This document shows, piece by piece, positions 1 to 5,698 of a DNA stretch of 5,753 nucleotides. The stretch comes from an uncultured Ruminococcus sp. GTDB lineage: Bacteria; Bacillota; Clostridia; Oscillospirales; Acutalibacteraceae. The DNA is taken from positions 1 through 5,753 of the forward strand of contig CADCOF010000315.1 in the NCBI GenBank assembly GCA_902802975.1. The letters run 5' to 3'. Within the stretch, counting starts at the first letter, position 1. Each line of letters opens with the position of its first letter. Under the pieces are notes generated by a model. It ran no database searches, was not told the origin of the DNA, and saw only the letters and a program-made list of their open reading frames with translations. The translations under genes and the position numbers were made by a program.

Positions 1-1
1 A

Positions 2-352
2 ACAGACAAGACAGGCAAGTCGGTAACTAAGTCTGCACAGTGCGTTGTAAAGAGCAGCGGCACAACAACAACAGCTCTTACAAACAATTCCAAGATCAGT
101 TCCGCAAATATTACTCTTGGCTCCACAGTTACCATGACCGGTGCGGCTTCGGGCGGTACATCACCGTACAAATATTCTTATTATTACAAGAAGAGTACTG
201 TATCGAACTGGAATACAAAAGCTGAACTCACAACACAGACAAGCCAATCATTAAAGCCGACAAGCTCCAATACTTACTATGACATAAGGATAGTAGTTAC
301 TGACAACACAGGAAAATCTGTTGAGAAGCTCTATTCGGTATATGTAAAGTAA
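2..352 (+). CDS. C-terminal part of a secreted/surface protein with Ig-like (triple-tyrosine-type) repeat domains; 5' end outside window
   Basis: The frame is open from the left edge to TAA at 350-352, giving 116 residues with no start visible. The motif TDKTGKSV at residues 1-8 recurs as TDNTGKSV at 100-107, so the piece holds the end of one repeat and one full repeat of about 99 residues. A Thr-rich linker (SSGTTTTALT, about 18-27) separates them. The full domain has the pattern GSTVTMTGAASGG, then an aromatic strand YKYSYYYKKS with a Trp ten residues beyond the tyrosines, then YYDIRIVVTDNTGKSV. I know this beta-sandwich pattern from clostridial and ruminococcal extracellular proteins, where such domains sit at the C-terminus of hydrolases, amidases or leucine-rich-repeat surface proteins. 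The catalytic or binding part lies upstream and cannot be named. There is no LPXTG or transmembrane tail, so the protein is probably secreted or held non-covalently. A strong terminator starts 17 bp after the stop. Confidence 0.8.
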   Translation, partial: TDKTGKSVTKSAQCVVKSSGTTTTALTNNSKISSANITLGSTVTMTGAASGGTSPYKYSYYYKKSTVSNWNTKAELTTQTSQSLKPTSSNTYYDIRIVVTDNTGKSVEKLYSVYVK

Positions 353-368
353 TTGTATAGTTACATCT

Positions 369-408
369 AAAAAAACGGTACTGCCCTTTTGGACAGTACC
401 GTTTTTTT
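369..408. terminator. Bidirectional rho-independent terminator between convergent genes
   Basis: Seven A (369-375) precede the arm CGGTACTG and seven T (402-408) follow the matching arm CAGTACCG. The stem pairs 375-383 with 394-402, then one C/A mismatch (384 and 393), then CC/GG around a TTTT loop (387-390). Both flanks have the homopolymer run, so it can end transcripts of the upstream surface-protein gene (+) and of the convergent peptidase gene (-), whose stop lies about 310 bp to the right. Confidence 0.9.
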
Positions 409-445
409 ATGTGTGTGATTTCTTTGATGAGTGTCGTGCTTTATT

Positions 446-512
446 ACAACGACAATAAATTATTGCAGTGCGAAGAATTGTGAACGAAAGTGAGAAACTC
501 ACAGCGAGCATT
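446..512. repeat. 67-bp direct repeat, copy 1
   Basis: It matches 572-638 over 67 bp with six substitutions and no gaps (about 91%). The first 32 bp are identical. It contains a perfect dyad CAATAA-A-TTATTG (453-465) and a hairpin GTGAG-AAA-CTCAC (490-502). The 126-bp distance between copies includes the inverted heptamer tract at 514-548. The minus-strand reading frame through both copies has no ribosome site or known motif and repeats only because the DNA repeats, so I do not call a gene. Confidence 0.85.
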
Positions 513-513
513 A

Positions 514-548
514 ATTCAATGTGCAATGTGCAATTAGCAATGTGCAAT
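514..548 (-). repeat. Heptamer tandem repeat, 5 units, inverted orientation
   Basis: Five uninterrupted 7-bp units read ATTCAAT, GTGCAAT, GTGCAAT, TAGCAAT, GTGCAAT. On the minus strand these are the same three words (ATTGCAC, ATTGCTA, ATTGAAT) that make the longer array at 640-730. Positions 524-549 are a perfect 26-bp inverted match to 667-692, so the two arrays could form a long hairpin enclosing the second 67-bp repeat. Confidence 0.85.
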
Positions 549-571
549 GGTGTGATATGCGATAGTTTATC

Positions 572-638
572 ACAACGACAATAAATTATTGCAGTGCGAA
601 GAAATATGATCGAGAGTGAAGAACTCACAGCGAGCATT
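572..638. repeat. 67-bp direct repeat, copy 2
   Basis: Second copy of the element at 446-512. The CAATAA-A-TTATTG dyad is conserved (579-591). The second hairpin is weakened by two adjacent substitutions to GTGA-AGAAC-TCAC. This copy is followed at once by the forward heptamer array, whereas copy 1 is followed by the inverted array. Confidence 0.85.
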
Positions 639-639
639 C

Positions 640-730
640 ATTGCACATTGCACATTGCACATTGCACATTGCACATTGCTAATTGCACATTGAATATTGC
701 ACATTGAATATAGCACATTGCTAATTGAAT
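640..730 (+). repeat. Heptamer tandem repeat, 13 units (ATTGCAC family), overlapping the 3' end of the peptidase gene
   Basis: Thirteen contiguous 7-bp units with no slip in register: five ATTGCAC (640-674), then ATTGCTA, ATTGCAC, ATTGAAT, ATTGCAC, ATTGAAT, ATAGCAC, ATTGCTA (717-723), ATTGAAT (724-730). All but one begin ATTG, and the variant words are the same as those in the inverted array at 514-548. Positions 721-730 lie inside the convergent minus-strand gene: the CTA of unit 12 is its TAG stop, and unit 13 encodes its last two residues and part of a third. Confidence 0.92.
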
Positions 731-1497
731 TCCTGCGTATCCGAGTAATCCCACCACTCGCCGCTGTAGCCGGTAAATCCGTTTCTGTACATTACATCTT
801 CAAGAAGTCTTGAATTCGCTGCAGCAGTTTCGCTCACATCACTGTAATCACGATCTGCGATTGAGGAAAATTCATCAAACCCGGAAGGCATCTCCACCGG
901 CGTTCCATCCAGATGAACAATCGAAATATCTATCGTGTTTCCAAGGCTATGCCCCGAAATGCCATAATTCGGGTCAGCAACAAACATTGGATCGGGATAC
1001 GTTTCCCATAATTTCCACTGCGCCTCATGAGAGCGGTACGCATCCCATATTAATATGCGATAACCTTTTTCTTTAAGCTCATTTTGCACAGACATCAGTT
1101 TTTTTACTGTCCCATAGCATAAATAAGCTTCCGGGTCATCATAAATAACGCTCCCTGTAAAATTATCGGCTGTGGCGTACCTGAGATCGATCTCTGCGTC
1201 CGGTATGTATTCAAGTATGCGTACAAGCTGTCCATCGTCGGGTATTTCAGATATTTCAGATATTTCAGATATCTCTGAATCCGTATTAGTATTATCGGAT
1301 TCCGTTTTTATTTCGCTCGTATTTTTAACGGGTAAATCAGGGGAAGTGTTTTTTGTTTCATTGTTTTTTGGGGCAGCTTCATCACTTGTTTCAATATTAT
1401 TTAACTCAACGACAGATGACGCCGGAATGTCATTTTTCTCGCTGCAGCCTGTTAATACAACAGCTAATACTGCAATTAGTAACCATTCTTTTTTCAT
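721..1497 (-). CDS. VanX-like D-Ala-D-Ala dipeptidase/carboxypeptidase (peptidase M15 family), membrane lipoprotein
   Basis: The protein has 258 residues. A lipoprotein signal ends in the lipobox LTGC (Cys18), so the enzyme is predicted to be anchored outside the membrane. Residues 19-88 are a low-complexity Ser/Glu/Thr/Asn linker with SEI four times (74-85). The M15D (VanX) domain fills 91-258: DLRYATADNFTG (104-115), WDAYRS with the substrate-site Arg155, SGHSLGNTID with zinc ligands His183 and Asp190, and GEWWDYSD with catalytic Glu247. In VanX the last motif is EWWH and its His is the third zinc ligand; here it is Asp250. The family cuts D-Ala-D-Ala dipeptides or peptidoglycan stem termini, so a cell-wall trimming or recycling role is likely; vancomycin resistance is not implied, as no vanH or vanA neighbours occur. 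I chose ATG 1497 because GAGGTG lies just upstream and the signal peptide begins there; a TTG (1515) and another ATG (1509) lie farther upstream. The gene ends inside the heptamer array. Confidence 0.85.
   Translation of the reverse strand: MKKEWLLIAVLAVVLTGCSEKNDIPASSVVELNNIETSDEAAPKNNETKNTSPDLPVKNTSEIKTESDNTNTDSEISEISEISEIPDDGQLVRILEYIPDAEIDLRYATADNFTGSVIYDDPEAYLCYGTVKKLMSVQNELKEKGYRILIWDAYRSHEAQWKLWETYPDPMFVADPNYGISGHSLGNTIDISIVHLDGTPVEMPSGFDEFSSIADRDYSDVSETAAANSRLLEDVMYRNGFTGYSGEWWDYSDTQEFN
1243..1278. repeat. 9-bp tandem repeat inside the peptidase gene, encoding (Ser-Glu-Ile)4
   Basis: TATTTCAGA occurs three times perfectly (1243-1269), then once as the variant TATCTCTGA. The unit is a multiple of three, so copy-number change would lengthen or shorten the linker between lipid anchor and catalytic domain without breaking the frame. 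Confidence 0.85.
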
Positions 1498-1501
1498 ACA
1501 G

Positions 1502-1507
1502 CACCTC
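1502..1507 (-). promoter_or_regulatory. Ribosome binding site of the peptidase gene
   Basis: On the minus strand GAGGTG is followed by CTGT and ATG (1497-1495); counted from GAGG the spacing is 6 nt. This site decides the start, since the upstream TTG and ATG in the same frame have no comparable site. Confidence 0.7.
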
Positions 1508-1547
1508 ATACTCAAAATTCACTTAAACAAATAAGTAACTTGGCTAT

Positions 1548-1576
1548 ATGATACCACAAAACATTGATGCAGTCAA
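1548..1576 (-). promoter_or_regulatory. Sigma-A type promoter of the peptidase gene
   Basis: Reading the minus strand, TTGACT (-35, 1576-1571) is followed by a 17-bp spacer and TATCAT (-10, 1553-1548), each one base from consensus. Transcription would start near 1541, leaving a leader of about 44 nt. No operator is obvious. Confidence 0.75.
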
Positions 1577-1607
1577 CACACTTACAATAACTATCCCCTA
1601 GCTATTT

Positions 1608-1760
1608 TGTGGGGCTGCTCGCCCCACACCCTCGGCAGCTTTTTTGAAAAAAAGCTGCGCAAAAAACTTTCTATTAATATTTTGTATCCATTCAGAACCC
1701 CTCCGTCACGCCTGCGGCGTGCCACCGTCTTGTCGGTCGGCTGGGAGCCGTCCCCGACAT
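1608..1760. repeat. Cluster of perfect short hairpins, probable dispersed intergenic repeat; no gene
   Basis: Four inverted repeats lie close together. TGTGGGGC/GCCCCACA (1608-1615, 1621-1628) has a 5-nt loop. GCAGCTTTTTT/AAAAAAGCTGC lies at 1635-1658. CACGCC/GGCGTG (1707-1712, 1716-1721) has a TGC loop. The last is nested: TGTCGG/CCGACA (1731-1736, 1754-1759) encloses CGGCT-GGG-AGCCG (1738-1750). None has a following U-tract that would make it a plain terminator. From memory, similar hairpin segments recur between genes in ruminococcal and related genomes, but I cannot count copies here. A plus-strand frame through 1607-1792 lacks a ribosome site and recognisable sequence and is not called. 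Between 1761 and about 1894 I see nothing beyond AT-rich sequence. Confidence 0.55.
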
Positions 1761-1897
1761 GTGAGGCTTTACCGACTCAATGTTCTAAATAAGTGTATCG
1801 TTGAAATATAGGTTAGCGCATATGTGGTGAAACCCGCCGCCGGTATTGTTTATTTTTCATAACTCTTTTAAAATGCACTTGTAATTATTTTACAGTA

Positions 1898-1927
1898 TTG
1901 ACAGTAATACCAAAATTGTGATAAAAT
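1898..1927 (+). promoter_or_regulatory. Sigma-A promoter of the ABC exporter operon, with extended -10 and a dyad over the -35
   Basis: TTGACA (1898-1903, perfect -35), an 18-bp spacer and TAAAAT (1922-1927), preceded by TGA (1919-1921) as an extended -10. Start of transcription is expected near 1934, giving a leader of about 45 nt. The dyad GTATT-GACAGT-AATAC (1895-1910) overlaps the -35 and could be a repressor site; this is inference from position only. Confidence 0.75.
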
Positions 1928-1966
1928 ATTGGCAATAAACATATGATCACTATATTTTAAAGAAAC

Positions 1967-1972
1967 GGAGTG
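1967..1972 (+). promoter_or_regulatory. Ribosome binding site of the first ABC gene
   Basis: GGAG (1967-1970) lies 8 nt before ATG at 1979. The in-frame GTG at 1970 overlaps this site and so is unlikely to be the start, although it would add only three residues (MKH). Confidence 0.7.
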
Positions 1973-1978
1973 AAACAC

Positions 1979-3727
1979 ATGATAAGAAAGCTAATGTCGT
2001 CTGTTCGGGAATATAAACTTCCGTCATTTCTTGCGCCTACATTCGTTGTAGGAGAGGTTATTATTGAAGTTATTGTTCCCATACTTATGGCAAATCTTAT
2101 CGATTACGGCATAACAAAAACAAATCTGCCGTATATTTACAAAACCGGTGTGCTTATCGTGATATTATGCTTGGTATCATTGTCATTGGGAGCGTTGGCG
2201 GGAAAATACGCTGCTAAGGCCGCAGCCGGTTTTGCCAAGAACCTGAGAAAGGATATGTTTTACAGCGTACAGAAATTTTCATTCTCAAATATTGACAAGT
2301 TTTCGACTTCCAGTCTGGTCACACGTTTGACAACAGACGTTACAAATGTGCAAAACGCATACATGATGCTGGTCAGAACAGCTTTCAGAAGTCCTGCAAT
2401 GATAATTTTCAGTATGACAATGGCATTTCGCATAAATCCAAAAATAGCAAGCGTTTTTTTGGGAATGATTCCCATACTTGCCGCGGGTTTTCTGTTCATC
2501 TTCTCAAAAGCTCACCCTACTTTTCAAAAAGTATTCAAAACTTACGATCACCTTAACAACATTGTGGGTGAGAATCTTCACGGAATTCGTGTGGTAAAAT
2601 CATTTGTACGTGAAGAATACGAAGATGAAAAATTCAAGGACGTTTCGAAAAAGATGTACGACCTGTTCATGAAAGCCGAAAAACTGGTAATAATTAATCT
2701 GCCGCTTATGCAGGCGGTTATATATGCGTCAATGCTGCTGATGTCATGGATATCTGCAACATTTATCGTGGCGTCCGGAAATAATCCAGCAAATGGTATG
2801 ACAACAGGACAATTTACAAGTATGTTCACATATCTCATGCAGATGATGATGAATCTGATGATGCTGTCAATGATATTCATGATGCTGGTAATATCTCGTT
2901 CCTCAATTGAGCGTATCTGCGAATTATTAGATGAAGTTCCCGATCTTGCAAATAAAGACGATCCCATTATGACTGTGCCGGACGGCAGCATTAAATTTGC
3001 AGACGTTTCTTTCAGTTATAACGGAAGTGACAAATACTGTTTGTCAGATGTTGATATTGAAATAAAATCCGGCGAAACGGTCGGCGTTATCGGAGGAACC
3101 GGTTCAAGTAAATCCACAATTGTGCAGCTTATCCCGCGCTTGTATGACGCAACTAAAGGAACAGTATATGTAGGCGGTCACGATGTGCGCGATTACGACA
3201 TAGAGTCACTGCGAAACGAAGTTGCAATGGTTCTGCAAAAAAATGTGCTGTTCTCGGGTACAATCAAAGAGAATCTCCGTTGGGGCAATAAAGACGCCAC
3301 AGATGAAGAAATCGTCAGAGTGTGCAAGCTTGCGCAGGCTGATTCATTTATCGAGAAATTCCCGGATAAGTACAATACATACATAGAACAGGGCGGTACA
3401 AATGTATCGGGCGGTCAGAAACAGCGTTTGTGTATTGCGCGGGCATTGCTCAAAAAGCCGAAGATACTTATTCTGGACGACTCCACAAGTGCTGTAGATA
3501 CAAAAACAGACGCGCTTATCAGAAAATCTTTCGCAGCAGAAATCCCCAATACTACAAAGATCATTATTGCGCAGCGAATTTCGTCCGTCCAGGACGCCGA
3601 TAAGATAATTATTCTTGACGGCGGAAAGATCAACGCGGTAGGAACACATGATGAACTGCTGAAACACAACAAGATATACAAAGAGGTTTATACCTCTCAG
3701 ATGAAGGGAGGTCAGGAAGATGAGTAA
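1979..3727 (+). CDS. ABC exporter half-transporter, degenerate-site subunit (TM287/LmrC-like)
   Basis: 582 residues from ATG 1979, a normal length for a fused membrane domain plus ATPase. Six hydrophobic spans lie at roughly 17-40, 57-75, 138-152, 157-177, 243-267 and 282-306; the last is extremely Met-rich. The ATPase domain (about 337-575) shows A-loop Tyr347, Walker A GGTGSSKS (372-379, Lys378, Ser in place of the usual third Gly), Q-loop Gln420, a canonical signature VSGGQ (476-480), Walker B LILDD with Asp501 where the catalytic Glu normally sits, D-loop SAVD, and Gln532 (AQR) in place of the H-loop His. Loss of both Glu and His marks it as the non-hydrolysing half of a heterodimer. Its intact signature should complete the active site of the partner encoded just downstream, which overlaps it by 8 bp. 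The transported compound is unknown; multidrug, lipid or peptide export are all possible for this family. Confidence 0.92.
   Translation: MIRKLMSSVREYKLPSFLAPTFVVGEVIIEVIVPILMANLIDYGITKTNLPYIYKTGVLIVILCLVSLSLGALAGKYAAKAAAGFAKNLRKDMFYSVQKFSFSNIDKFSTSSLVTRLTTDVTNVQNAYMMLVRTAFRSPAMIIFSMTMAFRINPKIASVFLGMIPILAAGFLFIFSKAHPTFQKVFKTYDHLNNIVGENLHGIRVVKSFVREEYEDEKFKDVSKKMYDLFMKAEKLVIINLPLMQAVIYASMLLMSWISATFIVASGNNPANGMTTGQFTSMFTYLMQMMMNLMMLSMIFMMLVISRSSIERICELLDEVPDLANKDDPIMTVPDGSIKFADVSFSYNGSDKYCLSDVDIEIKSGETVGVIGGTGSSKSTIVQLIPRLYDATKGTVYVGGHDVRDYDIESLRNEVAMVLQKNVLFSGTIKENLRWGNKDATDEEIVRVCKLAQADSFIEKFPDKYNTYIEQGGTNVSGGQKQRLCIARALLKKPKILILDDSTSAVDTKTDALIRKSFAAEIPNTTKIIIAQRISSVQDADKIIILDGGKINAVGTHDELLKHNKIYKEVYTSQMKGGQEDE
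3705..3712 (+). promoter_or_regulatory. Strong ribosome binding site of the second ABC gene, inside the end of the first
   Basis: AGGGAGGT ends 7 nt before ATG 3720. Just upstream, AGAGGT (3682-3687) and ACCTCT (3692-3697) form a hairpin with a TTAT loop. The same ACCTC can instead pair with GAGGT of this site (3708-3712). With the 8-bp gene overlap this fits translational coupling that keeps the two subunits in similar amounts. Confidence 0.75.
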
Positions 3728-5660
3728 ACAGCAAAAGAATACCAAGCCTGTCAAAGGCGATAAATCAAAACCGGCGGCACCCCCTGAAAATATGCACGCT
3801 ATGCCAAAAGTGGATAAAGCTACCGTTAAGCGGCTTGTATCGTATATCTTCGATAATTACAAAGGCAGGTTCGTTATTGTTGTTATTTGCATCATTCTGA
3901 GTTCCGCTGCAAATGTTGTTGGCTCAGTATTTTTGAGAATTCTTATCGACTCCTACATTATGCCGCTTGTCAGTGAAAAAACGCCGAATTTTGCACCTTT
4001 GCTTCACGCTTTGATAATAATGGGGTGCATATATCTGTTTGGTATCTTATCGGGGTATATTTATAATTACATCATGGTGTATATCTCTCAGGGCGTTCTG
4101 AAAAAAGTCAGAGACGATATGTTTGAGCATATGCAGTCACTTCCGATAAGCTACTTTGATACAAATACTCATGGCAACATTATGAGTTATTATACCAACG
4201 ATACGGATACTCTTCGTCAGATGATATCTCAATCCATACCGCAGATGATCAGTTCGGTGATAACGATCGTCGCTGTATTCGTTGCTATGGTAATGACCAG
4301 TATACCTTTAACGGGCGTTGTTATGTTATTTATTGTGCTGCAGATGTTTGTTGTAAAACAAGTCGGAGGACGCAGCGGCAAGTATTTTATTTCACAGCAG
4401 AATTCATTGGGTAAAGTCAACGGCTACATTGAAGAAATGATCACAGGACAAAAAGTTGTAAAAGTTTTTTGTCATGAAGAAGAAGCCCAGAACGATTTTG
4501 ATAAGCTGAACGAGCAGTTGTACACAGACGCATATAACGCAAACCAGTTTGCCAACATGCTCATGCCCATTATGGGTAATATCGGCAATCTGCAGTATGC
4601 CGTTCTTGCAATTATCGGCGCAATAATCAGCGTTTCAACAGGCGGTCTTTTGACTATCGGTTCGATAGTTTCGTTCCTTCAGCTTTCGAAAAGCTTCTCT
4701 ATGCCTATAGGTCAGGTTTCCCAGCAGCTTAATTCGGTAATTATGGCTCTCGCGGGGGCGCAGCGTATTTTCTCTCTCATGGACGAAAAGAGTGAAACTG
4801 ATGAGGGCTATGTTACGCTCGTCAATGTAAAGGATGAAAACGGCACTCTTGTTGAAAGTGAAAAACGCACAGGCATCTGGGCGTGGAAGCACCCGCATGA
4901 AGACGGCACCGTAACATACACCCGCCTATGCGGCGATGTTCAGATAAACGATGTGGACTTTGGATATAATCCCGATCACATTGTTTTGCACAATGTAAGC
5001 ATTTACGCAAAGCCGGGTCAGAAGGTCGCATTTGTCGGCGCAACCGGCGCAGGAAAAACTACGATAACAAACCTGATAAACAGATTTTACGATATTGCAG
5101 ACGGCAAGATACGTTACGACGGTATCAATATTAATAAGATCAAAAAGTCAGACCTTCGCCGTTCACTCGGAATGGTACTCCAGGAGACAAATCTGTTCAC
5201 AGGCACGATCATGGATAACATCCGATACGGAAAGCTCACTGCTACAGATGAGGAATGTATCGAGGCGGCAAAACTCGCCAACGCCCACAGCTTTATAACG
5301 CGTCTTCCTGACGGCTACAACACCATGATAGACGGCACGGGCGGCAGTCTGTCGCAGGGGCAGCGTCAGCTGTTATCAATAGCACGCGCAGCAGTTGCAG
5401 ACCCGCCGGTTATGATACTTGACGAAGCCACATCGTCAATAGACACACGAACGGAATCGCTTGTATCTCAGGGAATGGACTCGCTGATGAAAGGCAGAAC
5501 GGTATTTGTAATAGCGCATCGTCTGTCTACCGTACGAAACTCCGACGTTATAATGGTTCTCGAACAAGGCAGAATAATAGAACGAGGAAGTCACAACGAA
5601 TTGATAGCAAAGAAAGGCAAGTACTATCAGCTTTATACAGGCGCATTTGAACTAGAATAG
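3720..5660 (+). CDS. ABC exporter half-transporter, catalytic-site subunit (TM288/LmrD-like)
   Basis: 646 residues. A Lys/Pro-rich cytoplasmic tail (about 1-30) precedes six hydrophobic spans at roughly 50-72, 94-117, 176-193, 197-213, 282-305 and 311-330. About 50 residues (357-406, containing GIWAWKHPHEDGT) lie between the membrane domain and the ATPase; I recall a similar segment in other clostridial members. The ATPase has A-loop Tyr416, a canonical Walker A GATGAGKT (440-447), Q-loop Gln488, the altered signature LSQGQ (544-548), Walker B MILDE with catalytic Glu569, and H-loop His600. This is the complement of the upstream subunit: its Walker motifs plus the partner's SGGQ give one complete ATP site, and its LSQGQ faces the partner's degenerate Walker B. 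The pair should form one exporter in the cytoplasmic membrane. Start ATG 3720 has a strong ribosome site and overlaps the preceding stop by 8 bp. No regulator or substrate gene lies beside it. Confidence 0.93.
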   Translation: MSKQQKNTKPVKGDKSKPAAPPENMHAMPKVDKATVKRLVSYIFDNYKGRFVIVVICIILSSAANVVGSVFLRILIDSYIMPLVSEKTPNFAPLLHALIIMGCIYLFGILSGYIYNYIMVYISQGVLKKVRDDMFEHMQSLPISYFDTNTHGNIMSYYTNDTDTLRQMISQSIPQMISSVITIVAVFVAMVMTSIPLTGVVMLFIVLQMFVVKQVGGRSGKYFISQQNSLGKVNGYIEEMITGQKVVKVFCHEEEAQNDFDKLNEQLYTDAYNANQFANMLMPIMGNIGNLQYAVLAIIGAIISVSTGGLLTIGSIVSFLQLSKSFSMPIGQVSQQLNSVIMALAGAQRIFSLMDEKSETDEGYVTLVNVKDENGTLVESEKRTGIWAWKHPHEDGTVTYTRLCGDVQINDVDFGYNPDHIVLHNVSIYAKPGQKVAFVGATGAGKTTITNLINRFYDIADGKIRYDGININKIKKSDLRRSLGMVLQETNLFTGTIMDNIRYGKLTATDEECIEAAKLANAHSFITRLPDGYNTMIDGTGGSLSQGQRQLLSIARAAVADPPVMILDEATSSIDTRTESLVSQGMDSLMKGRTVFVIAHRLSTVRNSDVIMVLEQGRIIERGSHNELIAKKGKYYQLYTGAFELE

Positions 5661-5668
5661 CAGCGTGG

Positions 5669-5698
5669 CGGGCATGCGCCCGGCGGCCAAGCGGCCGC
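5669..5698. repeat. GC-rich inverted repeats after the ABC operon
   Basis: Two adjacent short hairpins follow the stop: CGGGC/GCCCG (5669-5673, 5678-5682) with loop ATGC, and GCGGCC/GGCCGC (5683-5688, 5693-5698) with loop AAGC. Neither is followed by a T-run; the nearest, TTTT, lies about 40 bp on, so a plain intrinsic terminator is doubtful. TGCGC (5675-5679) and GCGCA (5708-5712) could also pair around the second hairpin. The segment is much richer in GC than the genes beside it. Nothing else is recognisable up to the window end. Confidence 0.5.

Noticed and set aside
407..637. Minus-strand open frame of 76 codons across the direct repeats
   Set aside because: Its internal peptide repeat is just the DNA repeat translated; there is no ribosome site and no known domain, and it ends in the terminator region. 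Treated as repeat DNA.
446..638. Possible CRISPR array
   Set aside because: There are only two 67-bp copies with six differences, the repeats are too long, and the sequence between them is itself heptamer repeat rather than a unique spacer.
721..1497. Vancomycin resistance gene vanX
   Set aside because: The enzyme family is right, but it is a lipoprotein, has Asp in place of a zinc ligand His, and has no vanH, ligase or two-component neighbours.
1635..1658. Hairpin as a rho-independent terminator
   Set aside because: The T-run is inside the stem and not after it, and no gene ends just before it on either strand.
1607..1792. Plus-strand open frame of 61 codons between the peptidase and the ABC operon
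   Set aside because: It runs through the hairpin cluster, has no ribosome site or promoter, and its residues look like translated repeat sequence.
3344..3754. Minus-strand open frame of 136 codons over the ABC gene junction
   Set aside because: It is antisense to two well-supported genes with intact motifs and has no credible domain; a shadow frame.
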